The position numbers were made by a program, and so were the translations under genes. 64,000 nucleotides of DNA from Oscillospiraceae bacterium (GTDB lineage Bacteria; Bacillota; Clostridia; Oscillospirales; Acutalibacteraceae). Within the stretch, counting starts at the first letter, position 1; every line of letters starts with the position of its first letter. Positions 46,132 through 55,254 of the stretch are shown piece after piece. The notes beneath the pieces are model-generated. The model worked only from the letters and a program-made list of their open reading frames with translations, was not told the DNA's origin and made no database searches. The stretch lies in the NCBI GenBank assembly GCA_015065785.1, contig SVPR01000003.1, positions 62,001-126,000 of the forward strand, in the 5' to 3' direction.

Positions 46132-47147
46132 AAGTATTTATGATTGGCGGCACAGGTCTTTTGGGCTGTGAGGCTGCAAGAATATTTATTGAGAGAGGGC
46201 ACGAGGTAACATCTGTTGCTCTCCCTCCACTTCCTGAAGGAGCTCCGATTCCACAAGAAATGAAGCTCGAAATGTGCAATATTTATGAAAAAACAGACGA
46301 CGAAATCCGTGAGCTTTTAAAAGGTCACGACTGCTTCGTTTTTGCTGCAGGTATTGACGAAAGAGTTGAGTTCCCTGCACCTGTTTATGATGCATATTAT
46401 AAATATAATATTGCACCACTTAAAAGAATTCTTCCTCTTTGTAAAGAGGTTGGAATGAAGAGTGCGGTTATTTTAGGCTCATATTTTGCATTCCTTGCAA
46501 AAGAAAGACCTGATATGAACCTCACTGAAAAGCATCCATATATCAGAAGCAGAATTGACCAGGAAGAGGTTGCTTTCTCATTTGCAGATGATAGCTTCGA
46601 TGTTTCTGTTCTTGAGCTTCCTTACATCTTTGGTACACAACCAGGCAGAAAGCCTGTTTGGGTTATTCTCATTGAGCAAATCAAGAGAATGGATAAGCTT
46701 CCGTTCACAATGTACCCGGGCGGTGGTACAGCAATGTTAACAGTTCGCCAGGTTGGTGAGGTTATTGTTGGCGCTGCTGAAAAATCAAAGGGAGCAAAGG
46801 CTTGGCCTATTTCTATGTATAATTTAACATGGAAAGAGTTCCTCAAAATCGTTTACGATGCTCGTGGAATGGGTAGCGACAGAAAGATTATTTCAGTTGC
46901 ACCTTGGATGATGAGAATGGGACTCGGCGGAGTTAAGAAGGAATATGCTGAAAAAGGCATTGAAAGTGGTATTGATGTTGACGGACTTGCAGATATTATG
47001 GGTGTTAACCTCTTTATTCCGGATAGCTATTCCCGTGAACTCGGCGCTACTGATGATGATATTAAATCTGCAATTTTTGATTCTATTAAAGTTTCACAGG
47101 CAGTTTTTGATGGCAAAGCAAAACTCCTTGGAATGAAGGGCGAGTAA
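46128..47147 (+). CDS. SDR / NAD-dependent epimerase-dehydratase family protein
   Basis: 339 residues. Starts within the last codons of the upstream gene (ATGA overlap). Rossmann motif MIGGTGLLGCEAAR. The usual YxxxK is not obvious; HPYIRSRIDQEE may correspond (Y-x3-R), which would be atypical. Probably works with the large SDR in one pathway. Its end is followed by a composite repeat. Confidence 0.78.
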   Translation: MKVFMIGGTGLLGCEAARIFIERGHEVTSVALPPLPEGAPIPQEMKLEMCNIYEKTDDEIRELLKGHDCFVFAAGIDERVEFPAPVYDAYYKYNIAPLKRILPLCKEVGMKSAVILGSYFAFLAKERPDMNLTEKHPYIRSRIDQEEVAFSFADDSFDVSVLELPYIFGTQPGRKPVWVILIEQIKRMDKLPFTMYPGGGTAMLTVRQVGEVIVGAAEKSKGAKAWPISMYNLTWKEFLKIVYDARGMGSDRKIISVAPWMMRMGLGGVKKEYAEKGIESGIDVDGLADIMGVNLFIPDSYSRELGATDDDIKSAIFDSIKVSQAVFDGKAKLLGMKGE

Positions 47148-47155
47148 GCCTTTTA

Positions 47156-47899
47156 AATGCTGAATGCTGAGTGCTGAGTGCAGAATTTCGGAAACGCTAC
47201 GCGTTTGATTGTAATTATAGGCGGGTGGAAAGAACTTGATTCTATCATTTGTACCAGGTTCAGCGAGTCAGTAATTACTGATTTATATTTGCTTGTTTTA
47301 TAGAATATGCTATTGTTTCGTTTGTAGTGTGTTTATTAAATACACTACAAACGAGCAATATTTTATAAAACTCTATATTTATAGAGTGTTAAAATTGAAG
47401 GATGATTTTGTGGAAAATGTATCTTTAGACAAAAGTTTTGACTATGCAGTGAGAATTGTAAATCTTTGTAAGTATCTTAATAATGATAAAAAAGAGTATA
47501 TTATGTCAAAACAACTTTTAAGGTGTGGTACAAGTATTGGTGCTAATATATCAGAAGCACAACGCGGTCAGTCATTAGCTGATTTTACTACAAAAATGTG
47601 CATAGCTTTAAAAGAAGCAAATGAATCCGAATATTGGTTAAGATTGTTATATAAAACTGATTACTTAGAAGAAAAACAATTTGAAAGTATTCATAAAGAT
47701 GCTGAAGAATTAATTAATATTTTAACATCTATATGTAAGACTTCTCAGGAAAAAATGAAAATTTAAATGATGCTACGATGCTTATGTGCATTGATTTTAA
47801 AAATGTCTTGAAAAAGGATAGTGCAGTGAAATTTATGGTAATTATAATGCTGACCGCAGGTCCCGAAATTCAGCATTCAGCACTCAGCACTCAGCATTA
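47156..47899. mobile_element. Composite repeat G enclosing a four-helix-bundle gene
   Basis: Left: heptamer array of AATGCTG/AGTGCTG type (47156-47186), TTCGG hairpin with AAACGC-TAC-GCGTTT, and the left arm of the long palindrome (GATTCTATCATTT, 47238-47250). Right: AATTATAATGC, a GACC-TGC-GGTC hairpin (47849-47866) and the inverse array (47867-47899). The gene at 47410 lies where the palindrome loop and right arm would be. Confidence 0.75.
47410..47766 (+). CDS. Four-helix-bundle protein (S23/IVP, TIGR02436-like)
   Basis: 118 residues from a GTG at 47410, with AAGGATGA 5 bases upstream. Four amphipathic helices; the family core reads SKQLLRCGTSIGANISEAQRG, then ADFTTKMCIALKEANESEYWLRLL. 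Proteins of this family are encoded in 23S rRNA intervening sequences and are related in fold to Avd of diversity-generating retroelements. Here it is enclosed by inverted heptamer-hairpin repeats, suggesting that it belongs to the element. Confidence 0.85.
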   Translation: MENVSLDKSFDYAVRIVNLCKYLNNDKKEYIMSKQLLRCGTSIGANISEAQRGQSLADFTTKMCIALKEANESEYWLRLLYKTDYLEEKQFESIHKDAEELINILTSICKTSQEKMKI

Positions 47900-47950
47900 T
47901 TTTAATGTGTATTTTAAACAAACCTATAAAATAAAAGTGGGGGTAATGAA

Positions 47951-48940
47951 GTGGGTAATAAAATCAGTTTAGTAACCGGTGCAACAGGTCATATAGGTTA
48001 TGCACTTTTAAAAGAGCTTGTTGACAGCGGTGAAAAGGTAAGAATTCTTATCAGAAAAGACAGTAAGCAATTTGACGGTATTGAATGTGAAAAGGTGTAC
48101 GGTGATGTTACCGATTTAGATGCACTTTTAAAAGCGTTTGAGGGCGTTGATGTTGTTTACCATCTTGCAGGTATTATTGATATTAACGCAGACCAGGAGG
48201 ATATGATCTGGTCAGTTAATGTCGGCGGTACTAAAAATGTTGTAAAGGCTTGTCAGGAAAAGGGCGTAAGAAGACTTATATATGCTTCTTCTGTTGATGC
48301 ATTCCCACCGCTTCCTGATAATCAGCTTATGACAGAGCTTGACCACTTTGAAGTGGATATTCTCGATGGTACATACGCTAAAACAAAGGCTACCGCAACT
48401 CAATTTGTACTCGATGAGGTTAAAGCAGGTAGATTAGATGCAGTTGTTACTCATCCCGGTGCTTGCATTGGTCCTTATGACTTTAAGGTTTCAAATGTTG
48501 GTGAAATGGTGAGAATGTTTGTTAACGGAATGTTCCCTGTAACACTTTCATTTGGTGCTTACAACTTCGTTGATATCCGTGATGTTGCTCACGGTATGTA
48601 TATGGCGGCAAAGCAAGGCGGTAAGGGTGAGTGCTACATACTCTGCGGTGAACAGATTTCTGTTGCAGATTTCATTGCAGTTACTGCAAAGGCTTGCGGT
48701 AAGAAAGCACCTAAAATTCCGCTTTCTTACGGTTTTGCAAAAGCGGTTGCACCTGCTGCAGAAATATTCTACAAGGTAGCAAAGAAAACACCACTTTTCA
48801 CACGCTACTCTATAAGAAAGCTTGTTTCTAACTGCAATTTCTCAATAGAAAAAGCAAGAAAAGAGCTTGACTATAATCCAATGACAGTTGAACAATCTGT
48901 TACAGATATGGTGAAGTGGATTAGAGAGAATGAAAAATAA
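47951..48940 (+). CDS. SDR family NAD(P)-dependent oxidoreductase (DFR/3-beta-HSD-like)
   Basis: 329 residues from a GTG with GGGGG upstream. TGATGHIG at the N-terminus, YHLAGII, and the catalytic YAKTKA. Close in layout to dihydroflavonol-reductase-like extended SDRs. It probably formed an operon with the two SDR genes upstream before element G was inserted between them. Confidence 0.85.
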   Translation: MGNKISLVTGATGHIGYALLKELVDSGEKVRILIRKDSKQFDGIECEKVYGDVTDLDALLKAFEGVDVVYHLAGIIDINADQEDMIWSVNVGGTKNVVKACQEKGVRRLIYASSVDAFPPLPDNQLMTELDHFEVDILDGTYAKTKATATQFVLDEVKAGRLDAVVTHPGACIGPYDFKVSNVGEMVRMFVNGMFPVTLSFGAYNFVDIRDVAHGMYMAAKQGGKGECYILCGEQISVADFIAVTAKACGKKAPKIPLSYGFAKAVAPAAEIFYKVAKKTPLFTRYSIRKLVSNCNFSIEKARKELDYNPMTVEQSVTDMVKWIRENEK

Positions 48941-49262
48941 TTCGGAATGCGTAATTATAATTGAAAATTGAAAGTTGAAAATTGAAAATTTCGGGGCTAC
49001 GCCGTAATTATAAGAATGCAGAATGCTGAGTGCTGAGTGCTGAATTAAGGGGCTACGCCGTAATTATAATAATTGGTTATAGCGGTAAATTGACTTTTTC
49101 ATTTAAACTGATTACAAATTTTAAGACTTGAAAAAAGAATTCTATCATTTTTAGTTTACACAAACTTCAAATGATAGAATTTTTTGTTTTTATGAATAAC
49201 TATTATGATTGCTGACCGCAGGTCCCACAATTTTCAATTTTCCATTTTTAATTTTCAATTCA
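48941..49262. repeat. Composite repeat H with stacked modules
   Basis: TTCGG-AATGCGT-AATTATAA starts one base after the SDR stop, then ATTGAAA array, TTCGG GGC-TAC-GCC hairpin, AATTATAA, AATGCAG/AGTGCTG array, and the full core 49047-49228 with palindrome 49138-49181 (perfect 13-bp stem), then inverse ATTGAAA array up to the convergent gene's stop. Confidence 0.85.
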
Positions 49263-49263
49263 A

Positions 49264-50673
49264 TTAAAGCTTAAGGAACACTTTGAATGCATCAACATAT
49301 TCTCTTGCTGTAGCTTTCTCACTGCATTCTGCAAATATACGAAGAAGTGGCTCTGTGCCTGAGAAACGGCAGATTACAAAGTCACCATTTTCAAAATAAA
49401 CTTTACAGCCGTCTTCGTAATTTACGCGTGTTACTTTGTTTCTGAATTCAGGAAGCTTTTTGTCAACCATAATAATCTTATTGACTGTTTCTTTATATTC
49501 AGGTGCAAATACAAGGTTATCTTCAACCATTGTGAATACACCGAATTGTGCTTCTAATTCTTTCATGATTTCAACAGGGGATTTACCTGTAACGCTTATC
49601 ATTTCAGCAAAGAGTGAAGCCGCATAAACAGAGTCTTTACCGTGAATATGTCCACGAACTGTAAGACCACCTGAAGACTCACCGCCTAAAACTGCGTCAA
49701 CCTCATCAATTTTTGATGAAATATATTTAAAGCCAACAGGAACCTCGTAGCATTTTTCGCCGAAGCTTTCGGCAATTTTGTCGAGCATATGAGTTGTGGC
49801 AAGGTTTCTTACAACTCCGCCTTTCCAGCCCTTATATTTAACGAGGTAGTAGTAAAGCATACAAAGAATCTGGTTAGCGTTTATGTATGTACCATCTTTA
49901 TCAATAATACCCAAGCGGTCACCGTCGCCGTCCATAGCAATACCTAAATCATAATTGCCTTTAACAACCATATCGCTGAGAGGTGAAAGTGTCTGCTCGG
50001 TAGGTGCAGGCATAATGCCACCGAAGTAAGCGTCTTTATTAAGATTTATAGTGTCAACAGTGCATCGTGTTGTGTGGAAAATTACCTGTAATGGATAAGC
50101 ACCGGAGCCGTGCATTGTGTCAAAAAGAACACGAAGACCTCTTTCTCTTAAAGCATTTGTATCAAGAAGCGCTAATATATCATCAAGGAATTTGTTGAAA
50201 GGGTTGCGAAGATATAAAACCTTACCTGAAGCAACTGCTTCGTCAAAATCAATTGTTTCTACATCTGCTGTTTCTTCAATCAATTCTTCAATTCTTTCGG
50301 TAACCTCTTGTGAAGCATCTCTGCCCTCATCAACAATAACCTTAATTCCGTTGTAACGGGCAGGGTTGTGGCTTGCAGTAACCTCAATGCCAAAATAAAG
50401 CTCACTGTCTTTTACTGTGTGCATAATTAACGGTGTAGGTGCAGAACGGTTTAAAAACCAGACATCAATATTACCTGCAGCGAGTACTTCCGCAATCCAT
50501 TTTGCCGCACTTTCTGACAAAAAGCGTCTGTCGTAACCAATAATAATTGGCTTGTCCGTCTTATTTAATTCTTTTGCGTATTTTAAAATACCGGTTGCTA
50601 CAAGTTGAACATTTTCGCGTGTGAAATCGTCACCGATTATAGCACGCCAGCCACCTGTACCAAATTTAATCAT
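49264..50673 (-). CDS. Phosphoglucomutase/phosphomannomutase family protein
   Basis: 469 residues. Phosphoserine loop TASHNP, metal loop DGDGDR, sugar loop GGESSG, phosphate loop RFSGTEP: all four family motifs are intact. Starts MIKFGTGGWR as in one clostridial subgroup. Interconverts hexose 1- and 6-phosphates; glucose or mannose preference cannot be settled. Confidence 0.93.
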   Translation of the reverse strand: MIKFGTGGWRAIIGDDFTRENVQLVATGILKYAKELNKTDKPIIIGYDRRFLSESAAKWIAEVLAAGNIDVWFLNRSAPTPLIMHTVKDSELYFGIEVTASHNPARYNGIKVIVDEGRDASQEVTERIEELIEETADVETIDFDEAVASGKVLYLRNPFNKFLDDILALLDTNALRERGLRVLFDTMHGSGAYPLQVIFHTTRCTVDTINLNKDAYFGGIMPAPTEQTLSPLSDMVVKGNYDLGIAMDGDGDRLGIIDKDGTYINANQILCMLYYYLVKYKGWKGGVVRNLATTHMLDKIAESFGEKCYEVPVGFKYISSKIDEVDAVLGGESSGGLTVRGHIHGKDSVYAASLFAEMISVTGKSPVEIMKELEAQFGVFTMVEDNLVFAPEYKETVNKIIMVDKKLPEFRNKVTRVNYEDGCKVYFENGDFVICRFSGTEPLLRIFAECSEKATAREYVDAFKVFLKL

Positions 50674-50875
50674 AATACCACCTCGAAATTTAAAGCATAC
50701 ACATAAATAATATCATATAAAGAAAAAAGTGTAAAGATAAATTTGTGTTTTAAGTTTATATTTTAAATATAAGGAAAAAATTTATAGGAATAACTTGTTA
50801 TTCTGATAAGTCAATCTTACAGTTTTACAAATTTACAAAAATGTTCAGTATCGTGAATCTACGCCAATCTGCATA

Positions 50876-50904
50876 TTGCTTTTATCTGTTTGGTTTTGTA
50901 TAAT
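50876..50904 (+). promoter_or_regulatory. Sigma-A-type promoter
   Basis: TTGCTT, 17-base spacer, perfect TATAAT, about 65 bases before the CDF transporter gene. Confidence 0.6.
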
Positions 50905-50967
50905 AAACAATGAATTCGGTACTGATGTTATATTGCAAAAATTATACCAGGTCAATAGGAGGACTTT

Positions 50968-51858
50968 ATGAAAACAGAGAAGAATATTTTAATTGCTTTT
51001 ATTCTGAATTTTGCCTTTTCTGTATTTGGATTTGTCGGTGGTATTTTTACCGGCAGTGTCGCTATTGTTTCAGATGCTGTTCACGATATTGGTGATGCGG
51101 CCAGCATTGGTATATCGTATTTCCTTGAAAAGAAAAGCAAAAAACAGCCCAATGAAATTTATACTTATGGATATGCAAGATACTCTGTTATCGGTGGTGT
51201 AATCACCACTTTTATCCTGTTATTCGGCTCGGTTATGGTGATTACAAATGCCGTCAGCCGTATCATCGAGCCCACAGAAATTGATTATAATGGTATGATT
51301 GTATTTGCGGTTATAGGTGTTTTTGTGAATTTTGGTGCGGCATTTTTCACTCGTGAGGGTGACTCTCTGAACCAGAAGGCTGTCAATCTGCATATGCTTG
51401 AAGATGTTCTTGGCTGGGCAGTTGTATTGGTCGGTGCTATTGTAATGAGGTTTACTGATTTCGCACTCATTGACCCTATTATGTCCATTGGTGTGTCAGT
51501 GTTTATTCTTGTAAATGCTATTAAGAATCTCAAAGAGATAATTGACCTGTTTCTTGAAAAAACACCTCATGGTATAGATGTTAATGAAATAAAAGAACAT
51601 ATTTCTGAGCTTGATGGGGTACTTGATGTTCACCATATCCACATCTGGAGTATGGATGGTCAAAGTAACTACGCTACTATGCACATCGTAACAAATTCAG
51701 ATTCTCACAAGATTAAAGAAAAAATCCGTGAGGAATTGCAGGAACACGGCATTGCTCATGTAACACTTGAATTAGAATCGAAGGATGAACATTGCCACGA
51801 AAAGGATTGCCATGTTGAATTCAACGCAAATTCTTCCGGACATCACCATCATCATTAG
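50968..51858 (+). CDS. Cation diffusion facilitator family transporter
   Basis: 296 residues, preceded by TAGGAGG. Six membrane segments; metal-site motifs SDAVHDIGD (helix 2) and HMLEDVLGW (helix 5); cytoplasmic C-terminal domain with VHHIHIWSMDG. Ends in a metal-binding tail with HCHEKDCH and five terminal His. Exports zinc or a similar divalent cation in exchange for protons. Confidence 0.93.
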   Translation: MKTEKNILIAFILNFAFSVFGFVGGIFTGSVAIVSDAVHDIGDAASIGISYFLEKKSKKQPNEIYTYGYARYSVIGGVITTFILLFGSVMVITNAVSRIIEPTEIDYNGMIVFAVIGVFVNFGAAFFTREGDSLNQKAVNLHMLEDVLGWAVVLVGAIVMRFTDFALIDPIMSIGVSVFILVNAIKNLKEIIDLFLEKTPHGIDVNEIKEHISELDGVLDVHHIHIWSMDGQSNYATMHIVTNSDSHKIKEKIREELQEHGIAHVTLELESKDEHCHEKDCHVEFNANSSGHHHHH

Positions 51859-51869
51859 AGTGAAAGAAA

Positions 51870-53330
51870 TTATAATCCGTACTTTCTTATGAAATAAGTA
51901 GGTGTACAGCTCCACGCGTGGCAGAGGCTATTTATCATTCTGTCCTCGTATGGTGAAAAATCAAGGTCATCCGGAATATACGCCTCCCAGAATGTATCTG
52001 CCCCGATTTCTACCATTCCACCCCAGAATGTTTTTAAATATTGTATCGCTTCAGCTTTCATATCAAGCTTTATCATAGCCTCAATAACATAGTGGCGCAT
52101 ATAAGGCGTAACAGGTTGCTTGAAATTTTTATTGTCAAGGCAGTAAAGCAGAAGCTTTTTCGCTTCTTCACCTTCTATGACACCGCCTAATATCATCCAG
52201 ACCTGAGAATGAACGCTGAGCTGATTTTTATCATAAGCATTTATAAATGCGTTTGCATTTTCATCATAAAGCTGTGTTTTACAAGCGGAACGAACTTTAG
52301 AAAGAAGTGCTGAGTATTTTTCATAGTCTTCATCACCGATTGTTTTTAAAACTTTAGAAAAACGCTCAAGAGTGTAAAGATATACACCCTGTAAAGCAGT
52401 CAGGTTTTCGAGTCCCGGACACCAATCGATAAAAGCAAACCAGCCATCCTGCTTTGTTGCAATCAGATTTTTATTGAGAGTTGCTTTGAAACTTTCAAGC
52501 TGTGATTTGCAAATCTCTAAAAGGTCATAAACAACATCTGAATCGCCTGTGTGTTCGTAGTAATCACATACACTAACAACATATAAAAGAGCGTAGTCCT
52601 CAATATGTGTTGCACCAGAATGGTAGTAAGGAGTTTCATAAATAAAAGATGGAAGAAAGCCGATATTATTGCACTCACCGGCAGCAAAAAGATACAAGCA
52701 TCTTTTTACAATTTCAAGGTTTTGGAATGTATAATAATTTGCAAGAGCCTCAAGACGAAGGTCGCCAATCCAAAGCCGACGGTCACGCTTCGGACCATCC
52801 TCAAAGAATGTCTGCATACATTCTTTTAAAGTGTTTGTTGCGACAAGGTCAATTTTGCTAAGTAAAGCATCCTTTGTGTTTGCAGGTTTCAGAATGGAAG
52901 CATCGGCACTTGTTGAGGCACGGAAGCTGAAATCAAAAAGTCTGATTGGTCTGGTTGTTCTTTCTACCGTTATTTTTATGTATCTGCAGGCGTACCTTCT
53001 TGGCATAGTTACATTTTGAGGGAAATCAAGATTAAGTATTTCTTCCTGTAACCAGGTTTCAGAAAGTGTACCGCTGTAATGAGAAAAATCATCATTTATT
53101 TCTCTCATATCTTCACCGAACTTTATTTTTAAACGAACAGGGGCATCAACAAAGATATTAACCTTATCAAATTTGAATGAAAAATGTCCCACTGCGTGCT
53201 CGCCAAGGTCAAGAAGTACGCTGTCACCATTTGAAGCGATAAATTCTGTTATATCGGGAGTGAGAATGGTAAATCTGAGTTCAGGATAATTCTCCTGAGC
53301 TTTATTAAGTAAATAAGTTTTGTCTTTCAT
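51870..53330 (-). CDS. GH78-like alpha-L-rhamnosidase, short form
   Basis: 486 residues, no signal peptide. The catalytic region contains FFEDGPKRDRRLWIGDLRLEA, similar to the DGxxRDRxxWxGD motif of GH78 (acid residue within it), followed by an (alpha/alpha)6 barrel and WEAY near the end. The N-terminal beta domain is much reduced compared with 900-residue GH78 enzymes, so the substrate may differ from rhamnosides. Confidence 0.8.
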   Translation of the reverse strand: MKDKTYLLNKAQENYPELRFTILTPDITEFIASNGDSVLLDLGEHAVGHFSFKFDKVNIFVDAPVRLKIKFGEDMREINDDFSHYSGTLSETWLQEEILNLDFPQNVTMPRRYACRYIKITVERTTRPIRLFDFSFRASTSADASILKPANTKDALLSKIDLVATNTLKECMQTFFEDGPKRDRRLWIGDLRLEALANYYTFQNLEIVKRCLYLFAAGECNNIGFLPSFIYETPYYHSGATHIEDYALLYVVSVCDYYEHTGDSDVVYDLLEICKSQLESFKATLNKNLIATKQDGWFAFIDWCPGLENLTALQGVYLYTLERFSKVLKTIGDEDYEKYSALLSKVRSACKTQLYDENANAFINAYDKNQLSVHSQVWMILGGVIEGEEAKKLLLYCLDNKNFKQPVTPYMRHYVIEAMIKLDMKAEAIQYLKTFWGGMVEIGADTFWEAYIPDDLDFSPYEDRMINSLCHAWSCTPTYFIRKYGL

Positions 53331-53525
53331 AAAAATGTCTCACTTTATAGTTGGAATTCTGATTGATAAAATCAAGATTGTAAAGCCGATTATATCATAT
53401 AATAGTAAAAATTTCCATAGTTGCAGTAAGGAAAATCAAGGCTTGGTTTTCACGCTGACCGCCCTCTCCTTATTGCTCCTTTTGCTTTTTATTTTTCTTT
53501 GATTTTTTATCTATTTTGCCCCGAG

Positions 53526-53554
53526 TCATAATTTCTGTTTTAAATTCATAAATT
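53526..53554 (+). promoter_or_regulatory. Candidate sigma-E promoter of spoIIID
   Basis: TCATAAT, 14-base spacer, CATAAATT; compared with the sigma-E pattern KMATATT-N14-CATACAHT there is one mismatch per box. In Bacillus spoIIID is transcribed by sigma-E, which supports this reading. The 3' part of the 53331-53583 gap holds this site; I see nothing else in it. Confidence 0.6.
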
Positions 53555-53583
53555 TAAAAAGGTAGAAATTATGGGGGTGCATT

Positions 53584-53862
53584 ATGGCATTTAATTACAA
53601 TGGGAATTTAAACGGACAATATGATGAAAGAGCTGTAGAGCTTGGAAGATACATAGCAGAAACCAATTCAACCGTAAGAGCAACGGGCAAAAAATTCGGC
53701 GTTTCAAAATCTACTGTGCATACTGATGTAACAGTGCGGCTTCGGAAGATTAACCCTGCTTTATATAATGAGGTGAGAGCTGTGCTTGAAAAGAATAAAG
53801 AAGAAAGGCACATTCGTGGGGGAATTGCCACAAAAGAGAAATATCTTAAAAGTGGCGTCTGA
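53584..53862 (+). CDS. spoIIID: Stage III sporulation protein D
   Basis: 92 residues with GGGGGTG before the ATG. HTH domain: YIAETNSTVRATGKKFGVSKSTVHTDV, then the conserved RLRKINPALYNEVRAVLEKNKEERHIRGG. DNA-binding regulator of mother-cell gene expression, acting between sigma-E and sigma-K. Full length. Confidence 0.96.
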   Translation: MAFNYNGNLNGQYDERAVELGRYIAETNSTVRATGKKFGVSKSTVHTDVTVRLRKINPALYNEVRAVLEKNKEERHIRGGIATKEKYLKSGV

Positions 53863-53895
53863 AAATTTAGCAAAATTTACCTGTAAGCTACAAAC

Positions 53896-53924
53896 TTGAC
53901 AAATTTGCTCTCTGAATGTATATT
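53896..53924 (+). promoter_or_regulatory. Sigma-A-type promoter
   Basis: TTGACA, 17-base spacer, TATATT, about 25 bases before the start of the next gene. Confidence 0.75.
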
Positions 53925-53949
53925 ATGATGTATCAGGAGAGTGATTATT

Positions 53950-54660
53950 GTGAAAAAAATAATTACTGTTTTAGTTGCAGTAATTGTAGTGTCTGCCATT
54001 CTTTTTGGCATTACCTTTGCAATTAAAAAATACAAAGAAAATAATGCGTTAGCAACTGCCGACACGGTTTACGAGGTGTCAGATAATAAGGGTAGCGTAA
54101 CAGTAAATGAAAGCGTTGCCAGACAAATGCTTGGTCAATATTCACTTGAGGTTCTGGGCATTGAAAAGCCACTTGATAAATATATTATGAAGCTCAGTGA
54201 AACAAGTGTTTTTAATAATTTTGCCTGTAAGGTTGAACTTTTTTTAACTGAAGAAGCAGAAATTCCGGAAGCGATTTTTGCAATTTCGGGCTATGAATGC
54301 TTTGTGTTTGATGCTACTAAAAATGAATATCTTTTACTTACTCTTAACGGTGCATTTTCAGTTGAAGTAACTGAAACAACAACTGAAGCTGATGAAACAT
54401 TGTTTTATGATGAAGAAAATAATACAAAGCTTCATAAAGTAATAGATAAATTCTCTGCAAGGGAATTAGGTTTTCAGAAAAATCCACAGGAATATGTAAT
54501 GGTGATTTTAGGTACAACTGTAAAAGCTAAAGACGGAAAAGCAGTTTACCCTGTAAAAATGTATGAAACAGATGGTACACCAACAAATTACACCTGTGCA
54601 ATTGATGGAGAAACTGTTTATAAGTTTGATACAAAAGAAAAAATGTATGTGAAAGCATAA
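53950..54660 (+). CDS. Membrane-anchored protein with repeated domain, function unknown
   Basis: 236 residues from the GTG at 53950, with AGGAG upstream at normal distance. One N-terminal membrane segment (IITVLVAVIVVSAILFGITF), remainder outside. Two similar halves: SLEVLGIEKPLDKYIMKLSET and SARELGFQKNPQEYVMVILGT, each followed by a VKxY/VELF strand and a C-x5-E/G-E-x-V-x-F/VFDATKNEY-like end. So the extracellular part is an internal duplication of about 85 residues. No family recognised. Confidence 0.75.
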   Translation: MKKIITVLVAVIVVSAILFGITFAIKKYKENNALATADTVYEVSDNKGSVTVNESVARQMLGQYSLEVLGIEKPLDKYIMKLSETSVFNNFACKVELFLTEEAEIPEAIFAISGYECFVFDATKNEYLLLTLNGAFSVEVTETTTEADETLFYDEENNTKLHKVIDKFSARELGFQKNPQEYVMVILGTTVKAKDGKAVYPVKMYETDGTPTNYTCAIDGETVYKFDTKEKMYVKA

Positions 54661-54666
54661 AAATAA

Positions 54667-54702
54667 CCTGATAGTCGTTGTTATTGACTATCAGGCTTTT
54701 TT
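54667..54702. terminator. Terminator between convergent genes
   Basis: CCTGATAGTC / GACTATCAGG perfect 10-bp stem with T run on the plus side. Confidence 0.9.
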
Positions 54703-55238
54703 TATTTCAATTCAAAAGTCACATTTGAAAAATCAAGGTTTTCTAAATCTTTTTTAGTGATAGTGAAGATTGCTTGTTTTTCGGTTTCTTGTAAAAATTC
54801 AGGCATATTATCATCAAGCGGGTCATACTGAAGTAAAATGTAATTATCGCCATCATCAATGAAAAGTGCAGTTTCAGAAGAATCACTTTCACCACTGTAA
54901 TCAATTGAAAATTCATCATCGGTATTGCCTAAAAAATCAAAGCCGAAATTGAAATCGTCAATCAATGTGTCAGGCTCTTCGCTACATAATTGCACATTCG
55001 GTTTAAATGTACCGTCCTCTGTAATAGTGAGAAAGATGTATAAAAAGCCTTTTTCGGGAAGTAAAGTGCAATCTGAATTATTTCTTAATTCTGAAAGCTT
55101 AATCTGACAAAAGAAAAAATCATCATCAGAAAGTGTGCCGTCCGAAAGCCATTCTTCAGGCATTGTAGGTGCACCAAAAAATTTGCTGGTGCCGTAGTCG
55201 TAATCACCGTAAGCTTTTTCAACCTTTAATTTAATCAT
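54702..55238 (-). CDS. YwqG-like protein (DUF1963)
   Basis: 178 residues, acidic. Matches DUF1963 by KFFGAPTMPEEW, FFFCQIKLSEL and LLPEKGFLYIFL. Function of the family is unknown. Cytoplasmic; 16 bases downstream of the carboxypeptidase gene. Confidence 0.8.
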   Translation of the reverse strand: MIKLKVEKAYGDYDYGTSKFFGAPTMPEEWLSDGTLSDDDFFFCQIKLSELRNNSDCTLLPEKGFLYIFLTITEDGTFKPNVQLCSEEPDTLIDDFNFGFDFLGNTDDEFSIDYSGESDSSETALFIDDGDNYILLQYDPLDDNMPEFLQETEKQAIFTITKKDLENLDFSNVTFELK

Positions 55239-55254
55239 TTTAATTTGCTCCTGT

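Noticed and set aside
53320..53502. 60-codon open frame ending in a hydrophobic stretch
   Set aside because: No convincing ribosome site, overlaps the start of the GH78 gene, and the hydrophobic end comes from T-rich sequence.
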